Positions 32,614 to 39,817 of a DNA stretch of 39,817 bases are shown here, one piece after another. Numbering within the stretch: the stretch's first letter is position 1; each line of letters opens with the position of its first letter. The translations under genes were made by a program, and so were the position numbers. Source of the stretch: CAKOTZ01 sp964489885 (lineage in GTDB: Bacteria; Bacillota; Clostridia; TANB77; CAG-508); contig CAZAZX010000012.1 of NCBI GenBank assembly GCA_964489885.1, forward strand, positions 1-39,817, in the 5' to 3' direction. The notes under the pieces are model-generated. The model was not told the DNA's origin. It ran no database searches and saw only the letters and a program-made list of their open reading frames with translations.

Positions 32614-34158
32614 ATGATAACAGGAACTTTAAAACAAAAAATAAATGCAATTTGGCAGGATTTTTATAATGCAAATATGGCTCAAACTTCAGATATAGTT
32701 AATCAATTAACTATGTTAATGTTTATAAAGATGCTTGATGATAAACAAAACGAAATTGAAGCACAAGCAAGAATAATTGGTGTAATACCACAAGATGTTA
32801 CTTTTAAGGAAGGTGAATATATTAATTATATTGAAAGAAATGGTAAAAAAGAAGTTAACTTTAAGATACCATATGAAGAATTAAGATGGAAAAATTTTAA
32901 AAACTTAAATCCAATGGATTTATCTAATAGAATAAAAACATATGTTATTCCATTTGTAAAAGATCCATTAAATGATGCGATAGGAGAATTTTCAAAGTAT
33001 GCTCAAAAGTATGTATATGCTTTTGATGGAAAAGAAAGTTTATTAACAGCTGTTGTAGATAAATTATCGGATTCAGAAATGAATTTTAACAATACAGATT
33101 TAATGGGAGACGTATATGAATATATGTGTGCATCAGGAGTTTCAGGACAATATAGAACTCCAAGACATATTATAGATATGGCTGTTGAAATGATGAAACC
33201 ACAAATAAAAGAAAAGATAATTGATCCTGCAATGGGTACAGCAGGTTTCTTAATTGAAAGTGCAAAATATATTCAAGAAAATAATAAAGATGAACTATAT
33301 AATATTGAAAACAAAAAAAGTTTTAATAATGAAATGTTTTATGGATGTGATAATGATGATAATATGGCTAGAATCGGTTATATGAATTGTATTCTTCATA
33401 ATATAAAAAATCCAACTATTTCAATGGAATCTTTGCTAGAAGATGAAAACGCAAAAAATTATATAGGAAAATTCGATTTAGTTCTTCAAAATCCACCTTT
33501 TGCTGGAAGTATTGATAAAAATTCAATTAATAGTAAATTATTAACACTTACGAATACTAAAAAAACAGAGTTATTATTTGTTTCATTAATGATTGAATTA
33601 ATGAAAGTTGGTGGTAGAGGAATGTCAATTGTTCCTAGTGGAGTTCTAGAAAACACTAATGATAATGCATACATTCAATTAAGAAAAGAACTTGTTGAGA
33701 ACCAAAAATTAATAGGTGTTATAGATATGCCAAGTGGAATATTTATGGCTCCATCCAAAAAGGGTTCTTCTTCCAAAGGGGCAGGTGTACATACTTGTTT
33801 TTTAATTTTTGAAAAAACCAATAAAGGTGGAACTGATTATGTTTGGTTTTATAAAATGGAAAATGATGGATTTACATTAGATGCAAAAAGAAATCCTATA
33901 GAGGGTACAGATATTCCAGATATTATAAAAAGATTTAATAAATTAGAAGATGAAATGCAAAGAAGCAGAAAAGAAAAATCCTTTATGGTTCCAGTACAAG
34001 AAATAATAAAAAAGAATTATTATCTAGGTATCAATAAGTATCAAGAAATAATTATTGATAAAAAAATATATGAAGACCCTAAGATTATTCTGGATAGAAT
34101 AATTAAAATGGAAGATGAAACTCAAAAAGAATTAAAGAGTTTGGAGGACATCTTATGA
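32614..34158 (+). CDS. hsdM: Type I restriction-modification DNA methyltransferase (HsdM)
   Basis: 514 residues. The helical HsdM N-terminal domain begins GTLKQKINAIWQDF. The SAM-binding motif is DPAMGTAGFL (204-213) and the adenine-N6 catalytic motif is NPPF (293-296). The enzyme methylates adenine in the target set by HsdS and is part of the restriction complex. AGGGGG lies before ATG. The stop overlaps the hsdS start by four bases (ATGA). Confidence 0.97.
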   Translation: MITGTLKQKINAIWQDFYNANMAQTSDIVNQLTMLMFIKMLDDKQNEIEAQARIIGVIPQDVTFKEGEYINYIERNGKKEVNFKIPYEELRWKNFKNLNPMDLSNRIKTYVIPFVKDPLNDAIGEFSKYAQKYVYAFDGKESLLTAVVDKLSDSEMNFNNTDLMGDVYEYMCASGVSGQYRTPRHIIDMAVEMMKPQIKEKIIDPAMGTAGFLIESAKYIQENNKDELYNIENKKSFNNEMFYGCDNDDNMARIGYMNCILHNIKNPTISMESLLEDENAKNYIGKFDLVLQNPPFAGSIDKNSINSKLLTLTNTKKTELLFVSLMIELMKVGGRGMSIVPSGVLENTNDNAYIQLRKELVENQKLIGVIDMPSGIFMAPSKKGSSSKGAGVHTCFLIFEKTNKGGTDYVWFYKMENDGFTLDAKRNPIEGTDIPDIIKRFNKLEDEMQRSRKEKSFMVPVQEIIKKNYYLGINKYQEIIIDKKIYEDPKIILDRIIKMEDETQKELKSLEDIL

Positions 34159-35255
34159 ATAAATTAGGAAATTATATTGAACAAATCAGAGGAGTTTCTT
34201 ATAAACCAGAAGACTGTTCTGAACATAAAAACAATGGATACATTCCACTATTAAGAGCAAATAATATCAAAGATGGTAAAATCAATTATGATAATCTAGT
34301 ATATGTTAAAGAAGAAAAAATAAAAGAAGAACAATATTTAAAAAAAGGAGATATCTTAATATGTACTTCTAATGGTAGTAAAGAGTTAGTAGGTAAGGCT
34401 GGTTTAATAAAAGAAGATGTTAAAGCTTCTTTTGGAGCTTTTTGTAGAGTAATAAGAATAAAAAAAGACTTAAGTTATCGATACCTTATTCACTTTTTTC
34501 AATCAAATTACTATAGAGAAATGATAAAGAAAAAATCAAACGGAGCTAATATAAATAACTTAAAAAATGATGATATTGATAGTTTGAATTTGACTGTTTT
34601 AAAAGAAGAAGAACAATATAAAATAGCAAATATACTTGATAAAATTGTAGATATTATTAATATTAAGGAAAAACAATTAATTGAACTTGATGAATTAATA
34701 AAAGCTCAATTTGCAAAAATGTTTGAAAATAAAAGTTTTCCCAAAATAACAGGGAAAGATTTATTCGTTTTTTCTAGTGGTAAAGGTCTAGAACAAAGTA
34801 AAAGAAAAAAGAATGGAGTTCCTGTATATGGCGGAAATGGTATTGCTTGGTATACAGATGAACCTTTAATTAATTTTGATACAATAATAATTGGAAGGGT
34901 TGGAGCATATTGTGGAAACGTTAATATAGTAGAAGAACCTGTGTGGATTACTGATAATGCGATTTATATTAAAAAATTTTTAAAAGATTTATTTGATATT
35001 AAATTTTTATATTATTTGATGCATAGCATAGATTTTTCGAAATATGCTCAACGTTCTGGACAACCAAAAATTACTCAAGAACCTTTAAAAAATTATAATT
35101 ATATTATTCCACCAAAAGTGGAGCAGCTTAAGTTTTCTAGTATTGCAAAACAACTAGAAAAACAAAAAGGTAATTGTGAAAAATTAATAGAATTATTAAA
35201 CAATTTAAAAGATTCTAAAATGCAAGAATATTTTGGAGGTGTTGTAAATGAATAG
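34155..35255 (+). CDS. hsdS: Type I restriction-modification specificity subunit (HsdS)
   Basis: 366 residues with two target-recognition domains: about 1-150 (GNYIEQIRGVSYKPEDC, YIPLLRANNIKDG) and about 195-340 (GKDLFVFSSGKG, YGGNGIAWYTDEP, IIIGRVGAYCG), each followed by a helical spacer (ILDKIVDIINIKEKQLIELDE and the C-terminal helix). HsdS sets the bipartite recognition sequence, which cannot be predicted here. It overlaps hsdM by four bases and hsdR by eight. Confidence 0.96.
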   Translation: MNKLGNYIEQIRGVSYKPEDCSEHKNNGYIPLLRANNIKDGKINYDNLVYVKEEKIKEEQYLKKGDILICTSNGSKELVGKAGLIKEDVKASFGAFCRVIRIKKDLSYRYLIHFFQSNYYREMIKKKSNGANINNLKNDDIDSLNLTVLKEEEQYKIANILDKIVDIINIKEKQLIELDELIKAQFAKMFENKSFPKITGKDLFVFSSGKGLEQSKRKKNGVPVYGGNGIAWYTDEPLINFDTIIIGRVGAYCGNVNIVEEPVWITDNAIYIKKFLKDLFDIKFLYYLMHSIDFSKYAQRSGQPKITQEPLKNYNYIIPPKVEQLKFSSIAKQLEKQKGNCEKLIELLNNLKDSKMQEYFGGVVNE

Positions 35256-38103
35256 AAGTGAACAAGAAACAAGAGAACAATTAATTGATCCAAAACTTAG
35301 ACTAGCAAATTGGGATATTTTAGAAGAAAAATACATAGTTGAAAAGAATAAAGCCTGCATTGAAACTCCAGTAAATGATATGCCGATATCAAGTATAAAT
35401 CCTAATGGAAATGGATATGTTGATTATGTACTTTTTGGAGATGATGGGAAACCTTTAGCTCTTATTGAAGCTAAAAAATCAATTATTAATGAGGAACAAG
35501 GAAGAGTTCAGGCTTGCCTTTATGCAGATTGTTTGGAAAGAAAGTATGGAATTAGACCTATTATTTATTATACAAATGGATATTCAATAAAAATTCTTGA
35601 TGGAATGTTTCCTGCTAGAGAAGTATTTGGATTCCACCGTAAAGAAGAACTAGAATATATGTTACAAAAAAGAAATTGTAAATTAGAAAACATTGAAGTA
35701 AGAAATGATATTTGTGGAAGATATTATCAAAAGGATGCAATAGCTGAAATTATAAATAATATAAAGAACAAAAAAGCTCGTTCATTAGTTGTTTTAGCAA
35801 CTGGAACAGGAAAAACAAGACTTTCTTGTGGATTATCAGAAATTCTTATTAGAAACAATTTTGCTAAAAGAATACTATTTTTAGCAGATAGAAAGAATTT
35901 AGTAACTCAAGCTAAAGAAGAAACATACGATAAATTTTTAAGCGATGTCCCTATGGCTACTATAATTGAAGGGAAAAGTGAAGGAGCTGAAGATGCGAGA
36001 ATTGTATTTTCTACATATCAGTCAATGTTATCAATAATACAAGATACATCAAATGCTAAATTTGGAATAGGACATTTTGATTTAATTATTACTGATGAAG
36101 CACATAGAAGTTTGTTCAATAAATATGCGGAAATATTTAGCTATTTTGATGCACTTATGATTGGATTAACAGCAACTCCTCGTAATGACATAAATAAATC
36201 AACTTATAAGGTATTTAATATAGATAATGACACTCCTAATTATGAATACGATGTTGTTAAAGCAGTTAAAGATGGATATTTAGTTTATTTTAGAGCACTA
36301 GATAGGACTCCTGATATTTTAAGAAATGGATTAACTTATAATGATCTAAATGATGATGAAAAAGAACAATACGAAGAAAATTTTACAGAGGATGATGGAA
36401 CATTACCAGAAAGAATTGAAGGAGAAAAATTTTATTCAGCAATTACAAATGAAGATACAATAAGAAAAGTATTAAAAGATTTAATGGAAGAAGGATTAAG
36501 AGTTGATAATGGGGATACACTTGGTAAAACGATAATTTTTGCAAGGGATCATAATCATGCTTTAAAAATCCAGGAAATATTTAGACAAATGTATCCTGAA
36601 CTTTGTAATGTTGAAGCACATGAAGGAGAAGACTATTGTGTTGTTATAGATAATAAAATAAAACATAATGATAAATTGCAGAGAATATTTAAGGATAAAC
36701 AAAGTATAAGAATAGTTATTTCGGTTGACATGATGGATACAGGAGTTGATATTCCTGAAGTAGTTAATTTAGTATTCTTTAAAAAGTTAATGTCAAAAAT
36801 TAAGTTTTGGCAAATGATAGGAAGGGGGACAAGACTTTGCGAAGATTTGAATGTCATATCGCCTAAAAAAGCTTATTTTGAAAGACAAATAAATGATAAT
36901 GCAAGAGAATACTATAAGGATAAACAAGGATTTTTGATTTTTGATGTTTGTAATGTATTTAAATTTTTTAATCTAAATCCTGATGGTCAAAGGGAAAGTA
37001 GTTCACAAACATTATCATTAAACCAGAAAATTTTTATGGAAAGAGTTGCATTATATAAAGCATTACAATTTAAATATTTTGCACTAGACGATGATGATAA
37101 AACACTATATGAAAATCTTAAAATTGAGCTTTGTGAAATAGTTAAATTTCTTAATAAAAATTACATAGGTGTTCAAAACAACTTGCAATATGTTGAAAGA
37201 TATTCTGAATTAAGTGCGTGGGAAGATTTTAAACAGGCAAAATTTGTTGAAATAAAAAATCATATTGCACCAAATGTTATAGGAATAATAGATTTCGAAA
37301 GTGCAAGAAAATTTGATTTGCTTTGTTATAAATTTTCATCCTCAAAATTGCTAGGAAGTAAAGATTTTGCAACAACTTATAGTGCAATATTTAAACTTGT
37401 TACATACTTAGATAGATATAAAACTCAAATATCAGAGGTTGCTAGACACATAGAATTGATAAAATACATACAAACTGATGAATTTTTGAACCAGACTAAT
37501 ACTTCAAAAATGGAAGATATAAGAAAAGAATTAAGAGATTTGATAAGATTTGTAGAAAAAGATGTAATAGATCCAATTATTACAGATTTTACGGATAATA
37601 TTTCTTCAACTGATGATGCAGAAGATAATAGTATTGCTGATTTCAGCACGAGCTCAGAAGCTAAAGTAGAAGATTTTAAAACATTAGAAGATAAAACGAT
37701 ATCATTCATCGAAGAAAATCCTGAATTTCCTATTATTTCTAAAATAAAAAAATTGCAACCATATGAAGAAAGCGATGTTCAAGTTCTTAAGGATGAATTA
37801 TTAAAATTAGCTAAATCGCAAGAAGATTATAATAATCTATTCGGTAATGATATTGAATTAACAATATTTATCAGAAAAAATATTACTTTTGATGAGCAAG
37901 CAGTTAAAATATTCTTAGATAAACAATTAGAAAAAAGAAATCAAGAACAAGTAAAATATATAAAAGAATTATTAACTTTTATTAATCAAAACGGAACTTT
38001 TAAAGTTGATGATTTGATAAAAAATGAGGAATTACATTTTGTTGAATTATTTAATAGTGAAGAAATAATGGATCTTGTAAATGATATTAATGAAATATTA
38101 TAA
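35248..38103 (+). CDS. hsdR: Type I restriction endonuclease, motor and nuclease subunit (HsdR)
   Basis: 951 residues. The N-terminal nuclease has the PD-(D/E)xK pattern Asp59 and Glu74-x-Lys76 (LIEAKKS). The helicase motor has Walker A GTGKT (186-190), DEAH (283-286), GLTATP and the second RecA-like domain with MMDTGVDIPEV and QMIGRGTRL. The long helical C-terminus (about 600-951) mediates assembly with HsdM/HsdS. All motifs look intact, so the system is probably active. It starts inside hsdS. Confidence 0.97.
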   Translation: MNRSEQETREQLIDPKLRLANWDILEEKYIVEKNKACIETPVNDMPISSINPNGNGYVDYVLFGDDGKPLALIEAKKSIINEEQGRVQACLYADCLERKYGIRPIIYYTNGYSIKILDGMFPAREVFGFHRKEELEYMLQKRNCKLENIEVRNDICGRYYQKDAIAEIINNIKNKKARSLVVLATGTGKTRLSCGLSEILIRNNFAKRILFLADRKNLVTQAKEETYDKFLSDVPMATIIEGKSEGAEDARIVFSTYQSMLSIIQDTSNAKFGIGHFDLIITDEAHRSLFNKYAEIFSYFDALMIGLTATPRNDINKSTYKVFNIDNDTPNYEYDVVKAVKDGYLVYFRALDRTPDILRNGLTYNDLNDDEKEQYEENFTEDDGTLPERIEGEKFYSAITNEDTIRKVLKDLMEEGLRVDNGDTLGKTIIFARDHNHALKIQEIFRQMYPELCNVEAHEGEDYCVVIDNKIKHNDKLQRIFKDKQSIRIVISVDMMDTGVDIPEVVNLVFFKKLMSKIKFWQMIGRGTRLCEDLNVISPKKAYFERQINDNAREYYKDKQGFLIFDVCNVFKFFNLNPDGQRESSSQTLSLNQKIFMERVALYKALQFKYFALDDDDKTLYENLKIELCEIVKFLNKNYIGVQNNLQYVERYSELSAWEDFKQAKFVEIKNHIAPNVIGIIDFESARKFDLLCYKFSSSKLLGSKDFATTYSAIFKLVTYLDRYKTQISEVARHIELIKYIQTDEFLNQTNTSKMEDIRKELRDLIRFVEKDVIDPIITDFTDNISSTDDAEDNSIADFSTSSEAKVEDFKTLEDKTISFIEENPEFPIISKIKKLQPYEESDVQVLKDELLKLAKSQEDYNNLFGNDIELTIFIRKNITFDEQAVKIFLDKQLEKRNQEQVKYIKELLTFINQNGTFKVDDLIKNEELHFVELFNSEEIMDLVNDINEIL

Positions 38104-38169
38104 AACATAAATGTTGCAAAATCAAACTTTATATGATAAACTGTTGATATTAAATAAAGGGTAATAGAT

Positions 38170-38481
38170 ATGGATAATTTAGGTAGAAGATTAAAAAAAA
38201 TAAGAGAAAAAACAAGATTTACACAAGAAGAAATAGCAGGAATGCTAGGAGTAAGACGTTTAGTTATAACTAATATTGAAAATGGAACAAGAAAAATTAC
38301 AGCGGAGGAATTATATTTCTTTTCAAAGATATATGGATTATCTATGGAAGAATTATATACAGGAGAAGATAAAGAAAAAAGAATTGCAAAATTTTCAAGA
38401 ACATTTGATGGATTGTCTAATAAATCACAAAAAGAAGTATTAGAATTTATTGAATTTAAAAGGAAACTAGAAGAAAAATAA
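38170..38481 (+). CDS. XRE-family HTH regulator
   Basis: 103 residues. The HTH covers about 5-60: LKKIREKTRFTQEEIAGMLGVRRLVITNIE, NGTRKITAEELYFFSKIY, MEELYTG. The C-terminal 35 residues form a helix with FDGLSNKSQKEVLEFIEFKRKLEE, seen in antitoxin-like XRE proteins next to ImmA/IrrE peptidases, but the following gene is a phosphoesterase. It starts 66 bases after hsdR. Confidence 0.85.
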   Translation: MDNLGRRLKKIREKTRFTQEEIAGMLGVRRLVITNIENGTRKITAEELYFFSKIYGLSMEELYTGEDKEKRIAKFSRTFDGLSNKSQKEVLEFIEFKRKLEEK

Positions 38482-38514
38482 TATTTAAGGCAGAGAAATC
38501 TGCCTAATATTTTA
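38480..38514 (+). terminator. Hairpin terminator after the XRE gene
   Basis: GGCAGA (38489-38494), loop GAAA, TCTGCC (38499-38504), with flanking AATATT/TAATATT pairing and a short T-run. Confidence 0.65.
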
Positions 38515-38527
38515 CAATGCAATGTTC

Positions 38528-38571
38528 AAAAAACGAACACAATAATATTAAAAAACAAACACAAATAATAT
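38528..38571 (+). repeat. Imperfect 22-bp direct repeat upstream of the phosphoesterase gene
   Basis: Two adjacent copies (38528-38549 and 38550-38571) share AAAAAAC then AACACA and AATAATAT. They lie just before the ribosome site of the 38590 gene and could be an operator, for example for the XRE protein upstream. Confidence 0.45.
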
Positions 38572-38589
38572 GAAAAGGGGAAGAATGAT

Positions 38590-39678
38590 ATGGCAAGAAT
38601 AAAATCTAATTGGTATACAAAAGGTAAATTTGATAGAAAGAATTGGAGAAATACACTTGATACTGAAAACGAATTTCTATATTCAAAAGGAAGATATCCT
38701 ACTAAAATTAAAAAAGAAGATTTACCAAAAGATTATACAGAGATCAGAAGTAGAACAATATGGTATATGACAGGATTTGTAAAAACATCAGGTGTAAAGG
38801 ATTTATATTATACATATATTAAAGAAAATCATTTATTTAAAGATGATTATTTATACATTTCTTATGATAAGAAAATAGAAAAAGTAAAAGATAAATATGG
38901 ATATAATGAAATAAGAAATTATGATTTTATAATTTGTGGAAGTGATAATATCGATGTTTTATTTGCAATTGAGGAAAACTCAGATATAGATACTACAAAA
39001 ATAAGAAACAAAATTAAAGAAAAATTTGAGTGGTGGAAAGAAAACGAAAAAGATGATTATAAACGATCTTTTGGAGAAAAAGAAGTTACAGATATATTTG
39101 AATATTACAAAGGTTTAAGAAATGCCAAAACTTACTTTATTTCAGATACACATTTTAATCATAAAAATATAATAAAATATTGTAATAGACCATTTAAAGA
39201 TGTAGAAGAAATGAATAGAGTTTTGATTGAAAATTGGAATAATACAGTTACTGACTTTGATACAGTTTTCCATTTAGGAGATGTAGCATTAACAAGCGAA
39301 AGTGATATGAAAGAATTAATACCAAAATTAAAAGGTAAAAAGTTTTTAATAAGAGGAAATCATGATAAAAAATCTAAAGAATTTTTCAGAAATGTAGGAT
39401 TTGGATTTATACCTGAGAATCCGTTAAAATTAAATAATGAAAAATTAATTTTATCTCATAAGCCTTTAAAAGATACAGAAATACCTAAAGGATATGTGAA
39501 TGTTCATGGACATATTCATAATAATTCATTACATAAAATAAATCCTGAAACAAATGAAATGGAATATCCAGAAGATTTATATTCTGAAAAATTACATATT
39601 AATGTTTCAGCAGATGTAATTGGTTTTAAACCAATTAGCTTAAAAGAATTATTGAAAAAGGTGGAAGAAAAGAAATAA
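38590..39678 (+). CDS. Metallophosphoesterase with an unrecognised N-terminal domain
   Basis: 362 residues. The C-terminal half (about 178-362) is a calcineurin-like phosphoesterase: TYFISDTHFNH, VFHLGDVAL, LIRGNHDKK, LILSHKPL, NVHGHIHNN, all metal ligands present. It is most like the small YfcE/Icc-type single-domain enzymes. The N-terminal 175 residues (starting MARIKSNWYTKGKFDRKNW) match no family I know; they are polar, rich in Tyr, Trp, Lys and Glu, with DVLFAIEENSDIDTTKIRNK. No signal peptide. Substrate unknown; nucleic acid or cyclic nucleotide are candidates. GGGGAAG precedes ATG. A second phosphoesterase follows after 14 bases. Confidence 0.82.
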   Translation: MARIKSNWYTKGKFDRKNWRNTLDTENEFLYSKGRYPTKIKKEDLPKDYTEIRSRTIWYMTGFVKTSGVKDLYYTYIKENHLFKDDYLYISYDKKIEKVKDKYGYNEIRNYDFIICGSDNIDVLFAIEENSDIDTTKIRNKIKEKFEWWKENEKDDYKRSFGEKEVTDIFEYYKGLRNAKTYFISDTHFNHKNIIKYCNRPFKDVEEMNRVLIENWNNTVTDFDTVFHLGDVALTSESDMKELIPKLKGKKFLIRGNHDKKSKEFFRNVGFGFIPENPLKLNNEKLILSHKPLKDTEIPKGYVNVHGHIHNNSLHKINPETNEMEYPEDLYSEKLHINVSADVIGFKPISLKELLKKVEEKK

Positions 39679-39692
39679 TAGAGGAGGTAAGT

Positions 39693-39817
39693 ATGATTTA
39701 TATAACAGGAGACACCCATTCAGATTTTAAAAGATTTACTGAAGATCAATTTCCAATACAATCTGAAATGACAAAAAATGATTATGTAATAATATGTGGC
39801 GATTTTGGAGGTGTGTG
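39693..39817 (+). CDS. Second metallophosphoesterase, N-terminus only (cut by window edge)
   Basis: ATG 39693 follows GAGGAGG. The 41 visible codons read MIYITGDTHSDFKRFTEDQF and continue to VIICGDFGGVW, showing the first two metal-binding motifs GDTHSD and GDFGG of calcineurin-like phosphoesterases. It is cotranscribed with the preceding phosphoesterase. The rest is outside the window. Confidence 0.85.
   Translation, partial: MIYITGDTHSDFKRFTEDQFPIQSEMTKNDYVIICGDFGGV

Larger units (their letters stand above)
19346..39817. mobile_element. Integrative mobilizable/conjugative element, left part (right end not in window)
   Basis: The unit begins at tRNA-fMet with a tyrosine integrase pointing at the tRNA. 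It carries an excisionase-like HTH, replisome organizer, helicase loader, ParB-like protein, relaxase, toxin-antitoxin, type I restriction-modification and small-enzyme cargo. No type IV secretion genes are visible, so it may be mobilizable rather than self-transmissible, or those genes lie further right. A second copy of the tRNA 3' end (CCCCCGCAACCA) was not found up to the right edge, so the boundary is open. Confidence 0.75.

Noticed and set aside
38170..39678. Toxin-antitoxin pair of XRE plus ImmA/IrrE peptidase
   Set aside because: The second gene is a metallophosphoesterase; no HExxH zinc-peptidase motif is present.
19346..39817. A right attachment site inside the window
   Set aside because: I looked for a second copy of the tRNA-fMet 3' end (CCCCCGCAACCA) and found none before the right edge.

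Overview
This window looks like part of the chromosome of an uncultured, low-GC, gut-type spore-forming Clostridia. Supporting evidence is the very AT-rich codon use, the rpsL-rpsG-fusA-tuf order, an AbrB with a C-terminal zinc ribbon, a VanW/G5 wall protein, DUF4364, a UgtP-type glucosyltransferase and the sporulation protein YpeB. The genus cannot be fixed from the sequence alone.

Layout. (1) 1-2671, minus strand: the first 890 residues of a large secreted surface protein that runs off the left edge inside a glycine-rich hexapeptide repeat. (2) 3045-7521, minus strand: the str operon, with its promoter, leader hairpin, a likely extra tuf promoter and double terminators. (3) 7729-11421, minus strand: HtrA-type protease, AbrB, VanW/G5 protein and a small XRE regulator. 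(4) 11512-12985, plus strand: tRNA-Arg, an S24-like repressor and a stand-alone starch-binding (CBM25-like) protein. (5) 13036-14174, minus strand: an SDR gene broken by a frameshift and a Thr-Glu-Lys tRNA cluster. (6) 14420-15822, plus strand: an island of three GC-richer, single-gene units of unknown function, each with its own promoter and strong terminator; the second is a decayed copy of the first. (7) 15882-19074: DUF4364 protein, a frameshifted UgtP-like glucosyltransferase (both minus) and YpeB (plus).

(8) From 19270 to the right edge: an integrative mobilizable or conjugative element that appears inserted at an initiator tRNA-fMet gene. A tyrosine integrase points at the tRNA. Then comes a minus-strand cargo operon: a pyrophosphatase-VOC fusion, two NUDIX hydrolases, an ASCH protein, a P-loop kinase and a DUF6076-like zinc protein. 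Plus-strand maintenance genes follow: excisionase-like HTH, DnaD-type replisome organizer, DnaC-type loader, a short ParB-like protein and a MOB-P relaxase. A defence-like block comes next: an RNase H-RnlA fusion toxin, an RnlB antitoxin and a TPR/cold-shock protein, then an XRE regulator, a GIY-YIG protein and a complete type I restriction-modification system (HsdM-HsdS-HsdR). The window ends with an XRE regulator and two metallophosphoesterases, the last one cut by the edge. No right attachment site is visible, so the element extends beyond the window.

The most notable item is the RNase H-RnlA fusion. In Escherichia coli, RNase HI is the separate host factor that stimulates the RnlA toxin; here the RNase H part is built into the toxin and a TPR/cold-shock protein is encoded in the same operon. 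Other points of note are the pyrophosphatase-VOC fusion, the paralogous GC-rich units and a conserved motif that follows transcription terminators.
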